Notes: generated by a model from the letters alone, not told the origin. A stretch of 64,000 nucleotides of DNA from Acidobacteriota bacterium (GCA_003223255.1 QHYJ01000165.1:23926-87925); one strand, 5' to 3'. Shown: positions 31,769-41,750, counted from the stretch's first letter. Made by a program: numbers and translations.

Positions 31769-32470
31769 CTATTGCGGCTTGATGGGAGTTTCCGGAGCCG
31801 CCTCCGCGCCTCTAGGTTTTGCGATGGTCGAAAGCGTTTCCACATTGAATGTTCTGTAATCGGAGTAGCGCGTTGAGAAGCTCATCTTGAAACCCTTGAG
31901 CAACAAGACCCGGGCGCCAATGTGAGCTTCCATATAGGTCGGCAGCCATACTTCGTTGTTGATAAAGGCCTGTTCGAAGACAAAGCTGGTTCCCTTTTGT
32001 AAATTGGCGAGCAAACCCCCTGCAATTTTCACGTCGCCAAAGAAGTACGCTTCCAGCCGTGCGACGTCAGGGGCTTTCTCGTCGATCCAAACCACGCCGC
32101 GGAGTTTCTGGACAACTTTTTCTTCCAGCTTGTGCGGCCTGAACTCGGGGATTGGGCTCGAAATCGGAAACCAGGACGTCCTGGCCACGAAAGCGCTCGC
32201 GGCGCGGATTCACGAACTGGCACGCTCGCAGTAAGACCTCAATTCCCGGCTCATCTCTGTCCTCGTTCTTTCCTTGCTCCTTGGCTTTTTCCTTTTTGGC
32301 TTCCTTTTTGGCCTGCCGCTTCTGATGCTCCGCGATGCGCTTCTGGACGCGTTCGTTTTCTTTTCCTGCTCTTTTCCGCTCAGGGGCTTGCCGTCTTTTT
32401 TCACCAGTGTGGTGATTTCATCGCCGTCCAAATAGAAGAAAGTCGATTCACGCGTCTCGCGCTTCTTCAC
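31769..32470 (-). pseudogene. Conserved outer-membrane-lipoprotein-sorting-like (LolA-type fold) protein, frameshifted
   Basis: ORFs 32210-32470 and 31769-32188 join as one protein: 'STFFYLDGDEITTLVKKDGKPLSGKEQEKKTN...' to 'FRPHKLEEKVVQKLRGVVWIDEKAPDVARLEAYFFGDVKIAGGLLANLQKGTSFVFEQ...LWLPTYMEAHIG'-type region. Confidence 0.6.
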
Positions 32471-33215
32471 TCTTCCGTCGCCATCGTATTCGGTTTCTTC
32501 TTCTGTTTCCGTGCCGGCGTAGTTTCCTTGATTTTGTCGATGACCTTCTGATTGTCGTCAATTTCTTTGAAGAGGGCTTTGACGTCTGGCAGTTTGACCT
32601 GGGACTTGATCGGGAAATCGAAAACGCGCTCGCCGATCGTGCCATTGATGATGGCGCGGGTTACAGTAATGTTGTACTTTGCATCGCCGCGGTGCAATTC
32701 GATTTTGTCCGGAAGCTTGACACCCTCCAACGCTCGGTAGTCGTCGCAAAGAATTTCTTCTTCCACACCGCCACGGTAGCAGTTTCTTTCACGATCAGGT
32801 GGCTCTGTTAATCGAAGAATACTTGCCGTTTTGTGTCATTCGTACTGGTCAACTCGAGTTCGAAGGGATCTTTACCGCGGACATGCGCATTGCCCACAAA
32901 GGCTAGCACGATCTTTTCCTTCTTTGGATTCACGAGCCGCGAGTTGTAATCCTGGGCCGCCGCCTCCAGTTGCATGCCATCGGAGCCGACCAATGTTGTG
33001 AGCTCTCCCATCGCATCCCGGTTCCAGGCGGACTTACCGTTGTAGGCTTCAATAAAGTTTTTGATGGCCCACCAGCAATTCCATGTAGTAGCGATTTGGC
33101 ACTTTGCTATCCCGTGTGCAGGTGCCGGATTTTCCGTCGTCCGTGGTAAATGTGCCTTCCAGCGAAAGGGTGCGGATCTTAGACAGTGCGTGGCCGCCGC
33201 CCTCTGCGTTGACAT
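32467..33215 (-). pseudogene. Second LolA-like/outer-membrane-lipoprotein-sorting-like protein, fragmented
   Basis: ORF 32808-33215 ('YNGKSAWNRDAMGELTTLVGSDG...') and ORF 32467-32766 ('DDYRALEGVKLPDKIELHRGDAKYNITVTRAIINGTIGERVFDFP') are parts of one protein in different frames. Confidence 0.55.
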
Positions 33216-33495
33216 ACTATTCCACGATTTTCACCGGCTCTTGGGCGCAAGCAGGGTAGGGCGCGGGAAGGAAGCAAGCAAGGAAACGCTGCGCCTAGGC
33301 CCTAGGAGATGGACTACGTAAAGGCGACGAGACCTAAGTGTTCCCATGGGATTCTTTTTATACAACGCACTTTGCCCCAAAAAAGTTGCTGAAAAATGGA
33401 GGAATTCCCTATTTGTCCCACAATCGGAGCTTAAGGAACCGGTTGCCAGGTTGAAAACGGTGAAATCGCCAAAGCGTACAGGAAGGGAGGAGAGC

Positions 33496-33932
33496 ATGCC
33501 AAAGGGCCAGAGAGTCGATCCTTACTCGAATTTCCGGTTCCACGTGGAGATTGATGGTATCCGGCAGGCCGGGTTCATGGAGTGTACAGGCCTAGGTTCG
33601 CAGGTCGAGGTCGTTGAGTATCGTGAAGGTGGCGACCCGGCCTCGGTTCGCAAGCTGGCGGGGAGGGTTTCTTACCGGATATTGTTCTGAAATGGGGCAC
33701 CACCGACTCGCAGGAGCTCTATCAGTGGCATTTACAGGTGATCCAAGGAAACCTAGTGAGGAAGAATGGGTCCGTCGTGCTTCTGGACTCCCAGGGAAAC
33801 GAGAAGCTGCGTTGGAACTTCTTCAGTGCTTGGCCGAGCAAGTGGACAGGTCCAACCCTCAACGCCAAAGGGAGCGACGTGGCGATCGAGGAGCTGACGC
33901 TTACTTGCGAGCGCCAGGAGCAAGCCTCGTAG
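33496..33932 (+). pseudogene. Phage tail tube / contractile injection system inner-tube protein (T4 gp19-like family), single 1-nt frameshift
   Basis: 'MPKGQRVDPYSNFRFHVEIDGIRQAGFMECTGLGSQVEVVEYREGGDPASVRKLAGRVSY' then, after restoring one C near 33676, 'PDIVLKWGTTDSQELYQWHLQVIQGNLVRKNGSVVLLDSQGNEKLRWNFFSAWPSKWTGPTLNAKGSDVAIEELTLTCERQEQAS'. Confidence 0.83.
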
Positions 33933-33980
33933 ATGCGGCGCCACGCCCGCAAGCTCTGGTGAGACACTAGTTTCGGCTAT

Positions 33981-35345
33981 TCAATTCGAGGCTTTCGGCC
34001 GGTTCAAATACTTCTCATACAAGCGACGGTGTTTGTTTTCCAGCGGAGTGAGCTGGCCTTTGATGAACAAATACTTCACGTCAGTCGTCAATTCCAGTGG
34101 GTCGCCGTTGGTAACGATAAGGTTGGCGATTTTGCCTTGCTCAAGTGTGCCAATCTGGCTCCCTAATCCCAAAATCTGGGCCGGATTAATGGTGACGGAG
34201 CGTAGTGCTTCCTCATAGGAAAGGCCATGTGCGACTGCGTTGGCGGCATTTTGTCCCAGACGGCGCGCGAAGGAGTTATCGAAGCTGGCGATGGCAAATT
34301 TCACGCCGGCCGCCGCTAGTTCGGCGGGCTGCGTAAGTTCGCGGTCGTACGGATCGTCCTCGTCGGGAGGAAAGGAGAGCATGGGACGAAGAACGACGGA
34401 GATATCCTTTGAGCGGAGGACGTCCTTCGCCTTGTAGGCTTCTTCCCCTCCGGCTAGGATCATTTTCAACCGTTGCTTGTCGCAGAATTCGACGGCGTTG
34501 CGAATGTCCCGCGCGCGATTGGCGAACACCAGGACGGGCAATTCGCCGCGAATGACCGGGGCTAGAGCTTCGAGCTTCAGGTCGCGATCATATTTCGAGA
34601 CGGAGCCCTTTTCCATCGCTTGCGCGTAGTGGCGGGCGCGATCCAGCCAATCGGTGAGTTCCTTGACCTGCCTATCGTATTCCTGCTTGGCTTCGGTGTA
34701 CGGTTTTTCCCTGCGCGAGAAGGTGGCGAAGTCAAAAGTTTCAGTTTGGATTTGCGGCCAATTGAGCACCATGGCGGCGCTCTTCTTGATTAGCATTTCA
34801 TCGATGGTCCAGCCAGCCAGATGAATCGCGGAAGCCTGGCCACCGGGCGTTCCCGGGCCGCCGCCAAAGTCAAACCCGCCGCTGGCAGGAACGGCCAGCA
34901 CTTCGGTGATGCCGGAAGCGCGGGTGACGGGAATGTGCTCGCTCGAAGGCGAAACAGCGGTTGCGGCGACGACATCGGGATTGTAGCTCCCGGTTTCCGC
35001 AGAGTCGACGGTGGCGTTGACCGCGCTGATTTCGCTCAGACCCATTTGCGTCACGGCATCGAACAGCCCCGGATAGACTTGCAGCCCTTGGGCGTCAATT
35101 ACTTGCGCGCCAGCGGGAACTTCGACGGCCGCGCCAACCGCAGCAATCTTGCCGTCGCGCATGACCAAAGTTCCGTCTTCAATCGGAGAGCCCGCGAGCG
35201 TGAAGATCTTGGCGTGTGTGATCGCGTAGACGGAAGGCGGCTGCGATTGCGCGCCTGCAGCAGGGGCGGAAAACAAGCAAACAAAACAAAGGAAGTTGAA
35301 GAAGTAAAGGGGCGTGCGGAGACGCGTGGCACTTCTTTTTCTCAC
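33981..35345 (-). CDS. Amidohydrolase-fold protein lacking the canonical metal ligands
   Basis: 'YAITHAKIFTLAGSPIEDGTLVMRDGKIAAVGAAVEVPAGAQVIDAQGLQVYPGLFDAVTQMGL'; C-term 'TINPAQILGLGSQIGTLEQGKIANLIVTNGDPLEL'. Confidence 0.85.
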   Translation of the reverse strand: MRKRSATRLRTPLYFFNFLCFVCLFSAPAAGAQSQPPSVYAITHAKIFTLAGSPIEDGTLVMRDGKIAAVGAAVEVPAGAQVIDAQGLQVYPGLFDAVTQMGLSEISAVNATVDSAETGSYNPDVVAATAVSPSSEHIPVTRASGITEVLAVPASGGFDFGGGPGTPGGQASAIHLAGWTIDEMLIKKSAAMVLNWPQIQTETFDFATFSRREKPYTEAKQEYDRQVKELTDWLDRARHYAQAMEKGSVSKYDRDLKLEALAPVIRGELPVLVFANRARDIRNAVEFCDKQRLKMILAGGEEAYKAKDVLRSKDISVVLRPMLSFPPDEDDPYDRELTQPAELAAAGVKFAIASFDNSFARRLGQNAANAVAHGLSYEEALRSVTINPAQILGLGSQIGTLEQGKIANLIVTNGDPLELTTDVKYLFIKGQLTPLENKHRRLYEKYLNRPKASN

Positions 35346-36770
35346 CGCACACCTCCTTGAGTGGCCGCCCCTTGGGCGGCCGTGGGAGTTGGAGTGGGTG
35401 CAGGCGGCTTGGGCTTTTCTTCGGGCTTTTTTTCTGGTGCCTTCTTTTCTTCCGGTTTCTTCTCGGCTTGCTTCAGCTTCTCGGTGAGCGCCTTCTTCTC
35501 TTTCTCGATTTCGGCGCGGTTTGCAATATCTTTTTCGCGATCGAAATAGACGCGGCCGTCGATCAGCGTTTTCTGGACCACAGCGTACGCGCTGAGCGGA
35601 TCGTGATTGTAGACTGCCAGGTCGGCATCTTTGCCGACGTCGATGCTTCCGACGCGCTTGTCGATGCCAAGCTGAATCGCCGGATTCAACGTGACCAGTT
35701 TCAGCGCCTCGTCGTGCGAGAGGCTGCCGTACTTCATGCTCTTGGCCGCTTCCTGGTTGAGGTGCGTGGCTTCTTCGGCATCATCCGAATTGATGGAAAC
35801 AATTACGCCGCGACGGGTCATCAGCGCCGCGTTGGACGGGATGGCGTCGTAGGCTTCGACTTTGTAGGCCCACCAGTCGGAAAACGTGGAAGCACCAACG
35901 CCAGCCGACGCGAGCTCATCGGCGACTTTGTACCCTTCGAGGACGTGCTGAAAGGGGCGGACTTTGAAGCCGAATTCCTTGGCCACTCGGAGAAGCATGA
36001 GGATTTCGTCTTCGCGGTAGCAATGCGAGTGCACGTAGCGCTTGCCTTCGAGTACTTCGACAAGGGGCTCGAGTTTCAGATCGCGGCGCGGCGGAATGAG
36101 ATTTTTTTCGCCCGCGGCAACGCGCTTGTTGTAATCGTCCCAAGCCTTCTTGTAATCGCGGGCCTCGCTGAACGCGGCACGAATGGTTTCTTCGACGCCC
36201 ATGCGAGTGGCGGGATAACGCCGAGGCTGGCCGGGAATGCTGAAGTTGGAGCGCTTGGGGTTCTCACCGAGGGCGAACTTGATGCCGGGCATAGCGCCTT
36301 CAAACGGAAGCTTTGAGGCAGGCTGACCCCAGCGGAGCTTGATCACCAAGGTCTGCCCGCCGATGGAATTGGCGGAGCCGTGAAGAATGTTGGCGGAAGT
36401 GACGCCGCCGGCAAGATCGCGATAGATGTCTATGTCGTCGGGATCGAGAACTTCCTCCATATTCACCATCGAGGAAACCGAGACGCTGCCTTCATTGATG
36501 GCCTCAGCGGCAATGTGCGAATGGCAATCGATAATTCCGGGAATCACGAACTGCCGCGAAGCGTCGATGACCTGGGCGCCTGCCGGAGCTTTGATGGATT
36601 GCCCGATTTCGGCGATTTTTCCATCCCTAATAAGGATGGAACCATGCTCGATCGTTCCGTGAGAAACGGTTAGTACGGTAGCGTTTTGAATCAGGATAAC
36701 CGGTGCAGCGTCGGGTGGAGTTGCTGCAGAAACGGAAAAAGGGAGGTAAAGGACGCAAAGGAGTTCTCAT
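35342..36770 (-). CDS. Amidohydrolase with intact metal ligands; N-terminal signal peptide out of frame by 1 nt
   Basis: 'VIPGIIDCHSHIAAEAI', 'VHSHCYREDEILMLL', 'QHVLEGYK', 'SINSDDAEEA'. The ORF track starts at 36547, but the same frame reads upstream as 'LLCVLYLPFSVSAATPPDAAPVILIQNATVLTVSHGTIEHGSILIRDGKIAEIG'. Confidence 0.85.
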
Positions 36771-38455
36771 TGCGCACCTCCGAGGGCGGCCGTGGTAGAT
36801 GCAGCATTACCGGGTTTGACGCCGGTGAAATCGAGCGACATGCCCAGCACGGTGATGGAGCCTTTCAACGAATTGCCGTCAAAGGTGCCGGTGAACATGA
36901 CGTCGGTGGGGCCCTGGTCGAGAACGATGTTGCTGGTGAGGCTGAATTTGTCGGCGCTGAGGTAGCCGCTGATGATGTTGGCGGTGCCACGATGGCTGGT
37001 GATCGTGCCGGAAATCGTGCCGTCCTTGTCCATCATGAGGTCGGCGGTGGATTCTTCAGGGCCTTCCGGGGTGGTGTAGGACAGCTTCCATTTTCCAGTG
37101 ATGTCTCCCTCCGACGGATCCTTGGGTTTCTCGGGTTCGTGCGCTTCAAACAGGCGGCCGTCCACGAAAGCCATTTTGATTTTGGTTTTTTCCCCGAAAA
37201 GATCGCCGTCGGTTACCACGAGATTCGCAATTTTGCCGTTCTCGATGGAGCCCAGGCGGTCGGCCACGCCAAAAATCTCTGCTGCGGAAAGTGTGAACGC
37301 GCGTAGCGCAACATCAGGAGAAAGCCCCGCGTCAATAGACTTCTTGGCTGCCTTGAGAATGTTTTTCGGAGCCGTAATACTGCTAGAATAAAAGGCGAAC
37401 TTCACCCCCGCCTTGGCGAGCGCCGCCGGCGTAGAAGGCGAGCGGTCGCGGAACCGCAGCGTGCGCAGTGATGGCTTGGATTCCGGATCGGCGTCTTTCT
37501 CCGCGTCCGGCCACTTCAAATCAACCAGCACGGGAAGTTTCTTTGCTGCAATTTCCGGAGCGACTTCGTAACCCATCTGGCCGCCGTAAATGGCGCCCTT
37601 GACCTGCCAGCGTTCAATGAGCTCAATCGCGCGGCGGAGCTGCACGGTGTTATTCGCCGGAATGAGGACCAGCGCGTGGTTCTCGAGTGCCTCCGCAAGG
37701 GTCGCTTCGGTGCGGTCATAGCGAGGCCGAGCCACGCCGCGGGGATTCTTTTCGTAAAGGGCCTGTGCCTTTATGCTCCAATCCGTGTCGAGCCAGACCT
37801 GGCGAATATAGGCCAGCACGCCGAGAAGAGAATCCGGGAAGCCGCCGCCAAAGCCCCCGGACGTCTGGAACGAAAGAGGAATGGCAACAGGCGATTTGAC
37901 GACGAGATCCCCGGCACGTTCTCCTGCGAGGTTCAGAACCGCGGCCTCCCCCGGAAAGAAACCGCCTTTCGGAGCGCAAATCACAGTGGTGAAGCCGCCG
38001 TTGCGCCAGCTTTCAATGCGCTTGTCACTGAGATTGACTTCGTCGGCGCCGCTGCGCCAGGGAGTGGAAGCGGGACGATCTTGCGGACCGCGCGCTTGTT
38101 CCTGCGACCGGCGCGGGCCACCGCCTTCCCCGCCGGAAGGTGGCGCAGCGGGAATGCCGACATCGGCAAAGGCATCCACGAGTCCGGGGTAGACGGTCAG
38201 GTCTTTTCCGTCGATCACGCGGGCTTCGGGCGGGATGGCCGCGTCTTTCGCGACCGCGGTGATGATGCCGCGAGAAACGACAATGGTCGCGTCTTCGATA
38301 GGCGGTCCGGAGACGGGCACGACTTTTGCGCCGCGAATGGCGAAGTATTGCGGCTCACCGCCCTGTGCACGAACCAGCGGCAGGCGGACCAGGAGCAATA
38401 AGGAAGTGACCATGCACAGTGCGAACGCACATCTACGGAACAGTTTTAAGCGCAT
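36767..38455 (-). CDS. Amidohydrolase-fold protein lacking metal ligands, with extra C-terminal beta-rich domain
   Basis: 'FAIRGAKVVPVSGPPIEDATIVVSRGIITAV...LTVYPGLVDAFADVGIP'; C-term 'GKWKLSYTTPEGPEESTADLMMDKDGTISGTITSHRGTANIISGYLSADKFSLTSNI'. Confidence 0.83.
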   Translation of the reverse strand: MRLKLFRRCAFALCMVTSLLLLVRLPLVRAQGGEPQYFAIRGAKVVPVSGPPIEDATIVVSRGIITAVAKDAAIPPEARVIDGKDLTVYPGLVDAFADVGIPAAPPSGGEGGGPRRSQEQARGPQDRPASTPWRSGADEVNLSDKRIESWRNGGFTTVICAPKGGFFPGEAAVLNLAGERAGDLVVKSPVAIPLSFQTSGGFGGGFPDSLLGVLAYIRQVWLDTDWSIKAQALYEKNPRGVARPRYDRTEATLAEALENHALVLIPANNTVQLRRAIELIERWQVKGAIYGGQMGYEVAPEIAAKKLPVLVDLKWPDAEKDADPESKPSLRTLRFRDRSPSTPAALAKAGVKFAFYSSSITAPKNILKAAKKSIDAGLSPDVALRAFTLSAAEIFGVADRLGSIENGKIANLVVTDGDLFGEKTKIKMAFVDGRLFEAHEPEKPKDPSEGDITGKWKLSYTTPEGPEESTADLMMDKDGTISGTITSHRGTANIISGYLSADKFSLTSNIVLDQGPTDVMFTGTFDGNSLKGSITVLGMSLDFTGVKPGNAASTTAALGGAQ

Positions 38456-38563
38456 GCGAATCCCCTAGCTGCAAAACTTTGAAGGACACCGAGACCTATC
38501 GGGTAGACGCATGAGGCTAGTGCGAAGTTTCTATAGAGTCAAGACAAAGCGATGAGAAACGCC

Positions 38564-40245
38564 CTATGGTTTTTTCTTTTTGAAGAGCCCCGTGAGCGCG
38601 TCGACCGGATTCGCAGGCGCCGCGTTGGGGTTCGCTTGCGACCCCGCACCCGCGGTCGTGCTTCCGGCTCCCATGCAACCCAGTTTCGACTTGAACATGT
38701 CAGCCGCCAGCCTGCCAACATCCGGAACAAATTTGGGATCGGCCGTGGTGCCCTTGATCTGGAATGGGACGCTCAAGCCGCTCTTGCACCCACCGCCGGT
38801 AACTTTGCCCAAAAGACCGCTGAGGCCTCCACCGGTGCCAGCTGATGCGCCGTTGCTCGCGGCTTGCGAACTATTGAGTGTTGCCACCATTTTAAAATCC
38901 AGGTTGTTCTTGGCATCAGCCGTGCCCGCGCCGGTGAGATTGCCGAGCTGTGGAAGAACCGCAATGAAATTGTCGGCCTTCAATCCCTCGGGCGCCATGC
39001 GCACGTCCGACGTGAGTTTGTCGATCAAAAGATCGCTGCCCGTCTTGATTCCCGTAAGGGCAGTAACCTCGGACATTTTCGAGCCAAGATCAAAACCAGC
39101 CAGCTTTCCATGGAACAGGCCGACGTTGCCTGTAATAACGAGCTTGTTCGTGGGACCGGTGATGTTGAGATCGGAATTCAGCGTGCCGGCCGCAAGCGAG
39201 GCGCCTTTAGGCAGATTGATGCCGAGCGCAGGAAGAAATGCCTCCAAATCTTTTGCCGGCATGTCCTTGGCGTCGAGATTGATTTTGACGACAGTCTCCT
39301 CCCCTGAGGTATCGTACGTCCCGCCGAGATGTGCGGCAGCGTTGCCTATTTTCAGAACGGACGGGTTCAGCACTCCTGCGTTTTTGCGGAGATTGTATTT
39401 GGTGCCGAAGTTGATGGTGACGGGAACGCCCGCAGGCGAGCCGCCCGCAACCAGAAGAGCTTTAGAAAGTTTTGCGTCCCCTTTGGTTTCCGCTTGTCCC
39501 CTGCTCGAAGCTACGGTGCCGTCCAAATCGATAATGCCGCCGAGACCCGCCGAGGAATCCAGGAAGCCGGTCGAAGCAAGATTCAACGAGTTAATCGTAA
39601 GCTTGGCATTGAGCGGAGTGAGCGAGGTGTCTTCTTGATCCACCGGGCCGGCCGTGCCCTCGAGTTTGAACTTGCCGCCGTCCGGCAGGACTGCTGTGAC
39701 GGCGACAGGAAACTTCGCAATCATCGAGAAGTCGGAAGCGGTGATATTGAGATCGTCGTAGGTACTGCGCTTTCTGGAGCCCGTCCCGCCTACGATGATC
39801 TTTCCGTTCTTCAGCTCAAGCTTCTTGATCGACAGGTCGGCGGCAGTCGACGTCTTTCCGGCAGGAGCCTGCTTGGCTTGCGCTTTTGCTGCTGAGCCGC
39901 CGAGTGAAGAGAAATTCCACTCCTCGGCAGGATTATGCAACAGCGTGACCTGCGGCGTGTCAATGGTGATGCCCGTAATGTTTAGGGTCTTGGAAAAAAT
40001 CAGCGGCATGAGCTCGACGCCTACTTTCAGAGCTTTGGCGGTGAGAAAAGGCGAAGAGCTGAACTTGGGATCATCGCCAATGGAGAGGTTTTCGGCGGAT
40101 AGCGAGCCACTGAGGAGCGAGAGGCTGAGGTTTCCAAGCTGCACTTTGCGTCCCAGAGCCGCGGAAGCTTTTTCTTCAAGGCGATGAGCACCAGAACGGC
40201 CAAAACACCGACAACAATGAACGCAATGCGGAGTGTACTTCCCAT
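38564..40245 (-). CDS. AsmA family protein; N-terminal TM anchor separated by deletion/frameshift
   Basis: 'LEEKASAALGRKVQLGNLSLSLLSGSLSAENLSIGDDPKFSSSPFLTAKALKVGVELMPLIFSKTLNITGITIDTPQVTLL' is AsmA-like; TM start 'MGSTLRIAFIVVGVLAVLVLIAL' is in another frame (ORF 40027-40245). Confidence 0.78.
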
Positions 40246-40354
40246 AAGGGACCTCCTGTGGGGAAGGGATAGTTTGGACGGAGAAACTGCATAATAACAT
40301 AGCCGGCGTTACCGCTTCAGTGATTCGCTCGGAGGTTTTGGACGCTACGGAGCA

Positions 40355-40972
40355 GTGTACAGCCCTGAGAGAGAATGGATATTCGTGACTCTCGTGCATC
40401 TCCTTGTGGAGTTGCGTTATCCTAAAGCGGTGAACTTTATGACCAATTTGATTGCCCATTCGCCGGCACACGGTTTTCGTGTGAAAAGGCAAGTCGCGTC
40501 ACCGCGTCGCGTCCATAAGAGGGTCGAAAGAGGCATCACTCTTCTCGAGCTGATTATCGCGACGTCCATCCTTTTGGTACTTGCCACTGCCGCCTTGCCG
40601 GTGGTTCGCATGACCGTGGTCAGGACCAAGGAAGCGCAGCTTCATAAAGCCTTGCGCGAGATTCGCGACGCCATCGATCGTTACAAGGACTATTCAGATC
40701 GCAACCTCATTCGTGTGGAAGTGGGCAGCGAAGGGTATCCCCCGGACTTGGAAACGCTTGTGAAAGGGGTTCAGATCGGAGCGGGTTCCGACCGCAAAGT
40801 CCGCTTCTTGCGCCGCATCCCCGTGGACCCTATGACAGGGCGGGCGGAGTGGAATTTGCAGTCCGTCCAAGACGATCCGGATTCCACCTCCGGGGGCGGT
40901 AATAATGTTTTCTACGTGCACTCCAAGTCCCAAGGCACAGCGCTCGACGGAACTAAGTACGCGGACTGGTAA
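40355..40972 (+). CDS. Type II pseudopilin-like protein (GspG-like), start uncertain
   Basis: Prepilin-type motif 'RGITLLELIIATSILLVLATAALPV' and 'KALREIRDAIDRYKDYSD...YPPDLETLVKG...RRIPVDPMTGRAEWNLQS'. Confidence 0.8.
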   Translation: MYSPEREWIFVTLVHLLVELRYPKAVNFMTNLIAHSPAHGFRVKRQVASPRRVHKRVERGITLLELIIATSILLVLATAALPVVRMTVVRTKEAQLHKALREIRDAIDRYKDYSDRNLIRVEVGSEGYPPDLETLVKGVQIGAGSDRKVRFLRRIPVDPMTGRAEWNLQSVQDDPDSTSGGGNNVFYVHSKSQGTALDGTKYADW

Positions 40973-41122
40973 AAGCGAGTTTGACCTCGTACCTCTCGTG
41001 CTCACGGCTGGACCTTACGTCTTACAATAACGTCTTAAGTTCCTTGCAGGTCCCCTCGCTCGCTTACCAGCTCTTTATCTACTCCGTTTGCGGGGACACG
41101 GGCCGTATTACAATGAAGGAGC

Positions 41123-41199
41123 GGGGCTGTAGCTCAGATGGATAGAGCAGCAGTTTCCTAAACTGCGTGTCGGGAGTTCGAATCTCCCCAGCCCCACCA
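41123..41199 (+). tRNA. tRNA-Arg (anticodon CCT), CCA encoded
   Basis: Acceptor GGGGCTG/CAGCCCC, anticodon arm GCAGT-TTCCTAA-ACTGC, T-arm GGGAGTTCGAATCTCCC, terminal ACCA. Confidence 0.97.
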
Positions 41200-41384
41200 G
41201 TTTTTTGCTTTCGATTGAATGACTCGGTGGCCTTTCGTGCATCTTTCGAAGACGCCTAATCAACCGCGTGCAGTGATAGAGCGAGCGACGTGGCCCACGT
41301 TAAGAAGCTAGCCTTCTTGTTGTCTCAACCTGTTGCTGCTGCCAATTGAGTGGCGCGTGAGGCGCTGCTGAAGGGTCTCAGAAA

Positions 41385-41750
41385 CTAGCGGGCTTTTTTC
41401 TTGCGTTCGCCTACCTTGTGAGCGAACGCTAGCAAGACCTGTCGGTCGCGTTCGTCCATTTTTCCTAGCAAGCCCATTAACTTGCGCAAAAAACGTCCAT
41501 CCTTTCCCCTGCTTCCCCATGCAGTTTCGTGCCTCCTATCCTTTGTAGGGATAAGCGGTTCCGGTACTTTCTCCCCCTCGTAAAAAAGCTGGTACATAGG
41601 GACCTCAAACGCACGAGCTATCTTCTCCAGTGTTTCGATTGCTGGGACCGTGTGCCCATTCTCTACCCGTGAGAGATAGCAACGCTGCAACCCCGTTCGT
41701 TTCTCCACGTCTCCCTGCGACATTTTTTTCTGCTCTCTGATTTCGCGCAA
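41385..41750 (-). CDS. XRE family (HTH) transcriptional regulator
   Basis: 'REIREQKKMSQGDVEKRTGLQRCYLSRVENGHTVPAIETLEKIARAFEVPMYQLFYEGE'. Confidence 0.9.
   Translation of the reverse strand: MREIREQKKMSQGDVEKRTGLQRCYLSRVENGHTVPAIETLEKIARAFEVPMYQLFYEGEKVPEPLIPTKDRRHETAWGSRGKDGRFLRKLMGLLGKMDERDRQVLLAFAHKVGERKKKAR

Noticed and set aside
33496-33932. Interpretation as part of an intact prophage
   Set aside because: No other phage structural, lysis, integrase or packaging genes in the flanking 20 kb on either side.
35357-36316. 319-aa plus-strand ORF (and 37676-38401)
   Set aside because: Shadows of the amidohydrolase genes.
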